From NCBI GenBank assembly GCA_902589765.1, contig CACIUF010000001.1, positions 1-64,000 on the forward strand: DNA of 64,000 nucleotides, read 5' to 3'. Of this stretch, positions 61,498 through 64,000 are shown piece by piece; within the stretch, counting starts at the first letter, position 1; each line of letters starts with the position of its first letter. The notes beneath the pieces are model-generated. The model was not told the origin of the DNA and did not search any database. It saw only the letters and a list, made by a program, of their open reading frames with translations. The DNA comes from an uncultured Pelagibacteraceae bacterium. Its GTDB lineage: Bacteria; Pseudomonadota; Alphaproteobacteria; Pelagibacterales; Pelagibacteraceae. A program made the position numbers and the translations under genes.

Positions 61498-63050
61498 TGT
61501 CTAAAATGTCTTGTTTTAGAAAAAATTAAAATAGTATTAGTTTTATCTGCAAATTTTATAATTTCTTTATCTCTGATTGATCCTCTAGGTTGGATTACAG
61601 CAGAAACACCAGATTGAATTAATTTTTCAATACCATCAACAAATGGAAAAAAAGCATCAGATGCGGCAACAATTTCTTTTTCATTTTTTTTGAACTTTCT
61701 CATTTTATTTATTGCAATTTGACAGCTATCAAGCCTACTAGGTTGTCCAGATCCGATACCAACTGTTGTTTTATCACCAACAAGCACAATAGCATTGGAT
61801 TTAACATGACGTGAAATATTGAATGCAAATAATAAATTTTCAAATTGTATTTTGTTTGGTTTTTTCTTTGAAACAACTTTGAAATCTTTTTTTTTAAAAA
61901 CAAGGTCATCTTGAGATTGAATCAGCATTGAGTCTGATGCAGAGTTTATTTGAAGAACATCATCAAAGTTAAAGTTTGTCGAATCTATAATTCTAACATT
62001 CTTTTTAGATTTTAATAATTTAAGAGCATTTGTTTCAAAACCATTTGCAATAATTACCTCTAAAAAAGTTTTGTTTAACTCAACTGCTAAACTTTTATTA
62101 ATTTTAAAATTGCAAGAGACAATACCTCCAAATGCGCTTACAGGATCACATTCAAATGCAGATTTATAACTGCTTACTTTGTCCTTTAAAATAGAAACTC
62201 CACAAGGGTTAGCATGTTTGATAATTACAGTGCCTATATTTTTTGGTAGACTTTTGGATATCGTTAAAGCAGCAAAAATATCATTGTAATTGTTATAGCT
62301 TAATTGTTTTCCATGAATTTTTCTTAATTTGAAATCTTTATTTTTAGAGTAAATAGCAGATATTTGGTGTGGATTTTCTCCATATCTTAATCTCTCAATT
62401 AAGTTTCCGTAAATAATTTTTTTCTCTGTAAAATTTTCACTTGTGACTGAATTGAAGTAATCTGAAATTACGGAGTCATAATATGCTGTTTCATTAAAGG
62501 CTGATTGAGATAATTTTTTTCTAAATTCTAATTTTGTTGAACCCTTAAATTTTTTTAACTGATCAATCAATGCTGAATATTGATTGGTGGATGTTATTAC
62601 TGCAACGTCATTGTAATTTTTTGCAGCACTTCTAACTAAGGCAGGACCACCAATATCAATTTTTTCAATTATTTTATTATGATTTTTTGTTGTGTTTAAA
62701 GTTTTTTCAAATGGATAAAAGTTGACTATAACTAAATCAATATTTTGAAAATTATTTTTTTTTATTTCTTTTTTATGAGAATTATTGTCTCTTTTATTTA
62801 AGATTCCCGCATGAATTTTTGGATGTAGTGTTTTTACACGTCCATCAAGAATTTCATTAAAACCAGTATAATCAGAAACTTCAAGGCATCGATAGCCTAA
62901 TTTTCTAATTGCCTTAAATGTACCCCCTGAACTAATCAGTTTAACATTATACCTGTTTAAAGTTTGTAATAATGGTTTTAAGTTTGATTTATCTGAAACG
63001 GATATTACAGCCGATTTTATTCTTCTTACTATATTTTTTTTATTTGCCAT
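61494..63050 (-). CDS. purH: Bifunctional AICAR transformylase/IMP cyclohydrolase PurH
   Basis: PurH carries out the last two steps of IMP synthesis. The 518-aa protein has the N-terminal MGS-like IMP cyclohydrolase domain (RIKSAVISVSDKSNLKPLLQ, then ISSGGTFKAI and DGRVKTLHPKIHAGIL near residue 68). The C-terminal AICAR transformylase has RYGENPHQISAIYS near residue 218, IIKHANPCGVSIL near 273, SDAFFPFVDGIEKLIQSGVS near 461 and the RGSIRDKEII end. Its start overlaps the end of the heparinase-like gene by 22 bases. Confidence 0.97.
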   Translation of the reverse strand: MANKKNIVRRIKSAVISVSDKSNLKPLLQTLNRYNVKLISSGGTFKAIRKLGYRCLEVSDYTGFNEILDGRVKTLHPKIHAGILNKRDNNSHKKEIKKNNFQNIDLVIVNFYPFEKTLNTTKNHNKIIEKIDIGGPALVRSAAKNYNDVAVITSTNQYSALIDQLKKFKGSTKLEFRKKLSQSAFNETAYYDSVISDYFNSVTSENFTEKKIIYGNLIERLRYGENPHQISAIYSKNKDFKLRKIHGKQLSYNNYNDIFAALTISKSLPKNIGTVIIKHANPCGVSILKDKVSSYKSAFECDPVSAFGGIVSCNFKINKSLAVELNKTFLEVIIANGFETNALKLLKSKKNVRIIDSTNFNFDDVLQINSASDSMLIQSQDDLVFKKKDFKVVSKKKPNKIQFENLLFAFNISRHVKSNAIVLVGDKTTVGIGSGQPSRLDSCQIAINKMRKFKKNEKEIVAASDAFFPFVDGIEKLIQSGVSAVIQPRGSIRDKEIIKFADKTNTILIFSKTRHFRH

Positions 63051-64000
63051 TTAATATCTTCGGTCTGGTTATTTGAAATTCCAGAAATAAATATATTTTG
63101 ATTATCAATATATGAATTTTTATTACCGAAATATAAACCATTATCAATATTTATATCATAATTATCACAAGAAAATTTCCAACCCTCATCTTCCAATTCA
63201 ATTAATATTGATTTACCATCCTGAGTTTTCATTAATTTTACGTCAGGTTCTACATGAAATCGAATATCAAATTTATAATTTTTATTAATCTTTTTTAGAA
63301 TTTTATCACAACCAACGAAAGTTTCTTCTTCAGGATAAAATTCTATATTTCTTTCATGAATAGTATTATATTTTTTTTGGTATCCATCATGAGAAGCATT
63401 TATTTTCCAATAGTTTTTTTCAAAAATAGTCTCTCTTTTTGTAATTTTTAAACCCCTGGTAACAAAAAAAGATTTATCACTGTTTGTAAATTTGCAGGAA
63501 GAATTATCATCGATTACTAAGGTATTCTGAGCCGCAGTTGATCTTGATAAATGATTTAGTTTTATATTTGCTTCACTATGATAGCCACAATTGCTAATTA
63601 ATTTTTTTCCATTAGAAATTATTTCAAAAGATAAAGCCCCAGATTGATAATCTTTAGAAAAAAATGAATTTGGTGAAGGACCAGCGTCCATAGTGAGACA
63701 CATCTTTTTATTTCTCAAAATAATATATCCACCATAATCTTGATTGTCATTTTTGAATTTATAACCTAGTCTTTGAAGATAATTATCAAAATTATTATTA
63801 TCCGAGATGTTATTACCGTTATAAAGAATATCACTTTTTAGATTTTGCCAAACAAAAGCGTAACCTTGTCCAAGATAGTATATTGTTTCATTGATATGTT
63901 CTGGAATATTAATTTGAGATTCTTTAAACCACTCTCTGATTAAAATATAATATTTCAAATAAAATATTAATTGTTTAATACTCCTTGATTTAGGAAAACC
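63029..64000 (-). CDS. Heparinase II/III-family protein, C-terminal part (gene runs off window)
   Basis: The frame is open from 63029 to the right edge, so the start lies beyond 64000; upstream of a possible TTG at 63958 it still reads GFPKSRSIKQLIFYLKYYIL with no stop. The visible 323 residues include ETIYYLGQGYAFVWQNLK, then a heparinase II/III-like beta domain with GGYIILRNKKMCLTMDAGPS, YQSGALSFEIISNGKKLISN and RSTAAQNTLVIDDNSS. Alphaproteobacterial genes of this type next to purH are common; their polysaccharide substrate is not established. The 22-base overlap with purH suggests cotranscription. Confidence 0.88.
   Translation of the reverse strand, partial: GFPKSRSIKQLIFYLKYYILIREWFKESQINIPEHINETIYYLGQGYAFVWQNLKSDILYNGNNISDNNNFDNYLQRLGYKFKNDNQDYGGYIILRNKKMCLTMDAGPSPNSFFSKDYQSGALSFEIISNGKKLISNCGYHSEANIKLNHLSRSTAAQNTLVIDDNSSCKFTNSDKSFFVTRGLKITKRETIFEKNYWKINASHDGYQKKYNTIHERNIEFYPEEETFVGCDKILKKINKNYKFDIRFHVEPDVKLMKTQDGKSILIELEDEGWKFSCDNYDINIDNGLYFGNKNSYIDNQNIFISGISNNQTEDIKWQIKKI

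Noticed and set aside
63029-63958. Heparinase-like gene as a complete 309-aa protein starting at 63958
   Set aside because: The start would be TTG, and the frame remains open with family-like sequence to the window edge, so the gene is cut by the window.

Overview
The window looks like chromosome from a free-living SAR11-type alphaproteobacterium (Pelagibacterales, Candidatus Pelagibacter relatives). This rests on strong A+T richness with A/T homopolymers in most genes, very short or negative intergenic distances, shortened proteins (for example TsaB of 128 aa), typical alphaproteobacterial gene neighbourhoods, and a Gly/Ala-rich major porin. No insertion sequence, prophage, CRISPR array or integrase was seen. 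No intergenic stretch exceeds 300 bases; the longest is the 281-base hemE-ppsR gap.

Region 1 (1-9735, mostly minus strand) carries lnt-ybeY-phoH-miaB-fur-tsaB (lnt appears frameshifted), a plus-strand polysaccharide deacetylase, a Bax-like glucosaminidase, nfuA, trpS and murJ. Region 2 (9786-19295) carries maeB, a BON lipoprotein, rsmI, an LpoA-like binding protein, rdgB, the grpE-dnaK-dnaJ chaperone block and a 55-aa membrane ORF. Region 3 (19318-26993) carries a GT4 glycosyltransferase, dapB, nth, a PfkB kinase, a 38-aa ArfA-like rescue factor, an atypical winged-helix regulator, an L,D-transpeptidase, yggS, a divergent ThiE-like protein, a bidirectional terminator, the porin and a DUF3576-type lipoprotein.

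Region 4 (27014-43766) runs leuS-lptE-holA on the plus strand, then a long minus-strand block parB-parA-rsmG-mnmG-mnmE, two tandem GT41 (SPINDLY/OGT-like) glycosyltransferases, rho, hemJ, hemH and hemE. A parS site lies inside rsmG. Region 5 is the hemE-ppsR gap (43767-44047), the classical alphaproteobacterial position of the replication origin. Genes diverge from it and it contains DnaA-box-like 9-mers. Region 6 (44048-55692) carries ppsR-maf-aroE-coaE-dnaQ, secB-fxsA, a Tim44-domain protein, an Smr protein, a sulfotransferase, hslVU and the hisBHAFE operon, which has a tiny lipoprotein ORF inside it. Region 7 (55689-64000) carries HIT, GNAT, lolA, ftsK, a UbiH-like monooxygenase, a LON-domain protein, tRNA-Gly(GCC), phhB, purH and the 3' part of a heparinase II/III-family gene that runs off the window.

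Most of the window is housekeeping. The least ordinary signals are a 168-bp perfectly identical tract shared by the two otherwise diverged GT41 genes, the arfA-like gene overlapping a regulator, the repeat architecture of the putative origin, sigma32-like promoters at dnaK and hslV, and the compaction tricks: shared stop codons, an ATGCAT double start, and a stop codon in a terminator loop. I found no clear multi-gene defence or other new system. All calls come from reading the sequence and family knowledge; no database search was run.
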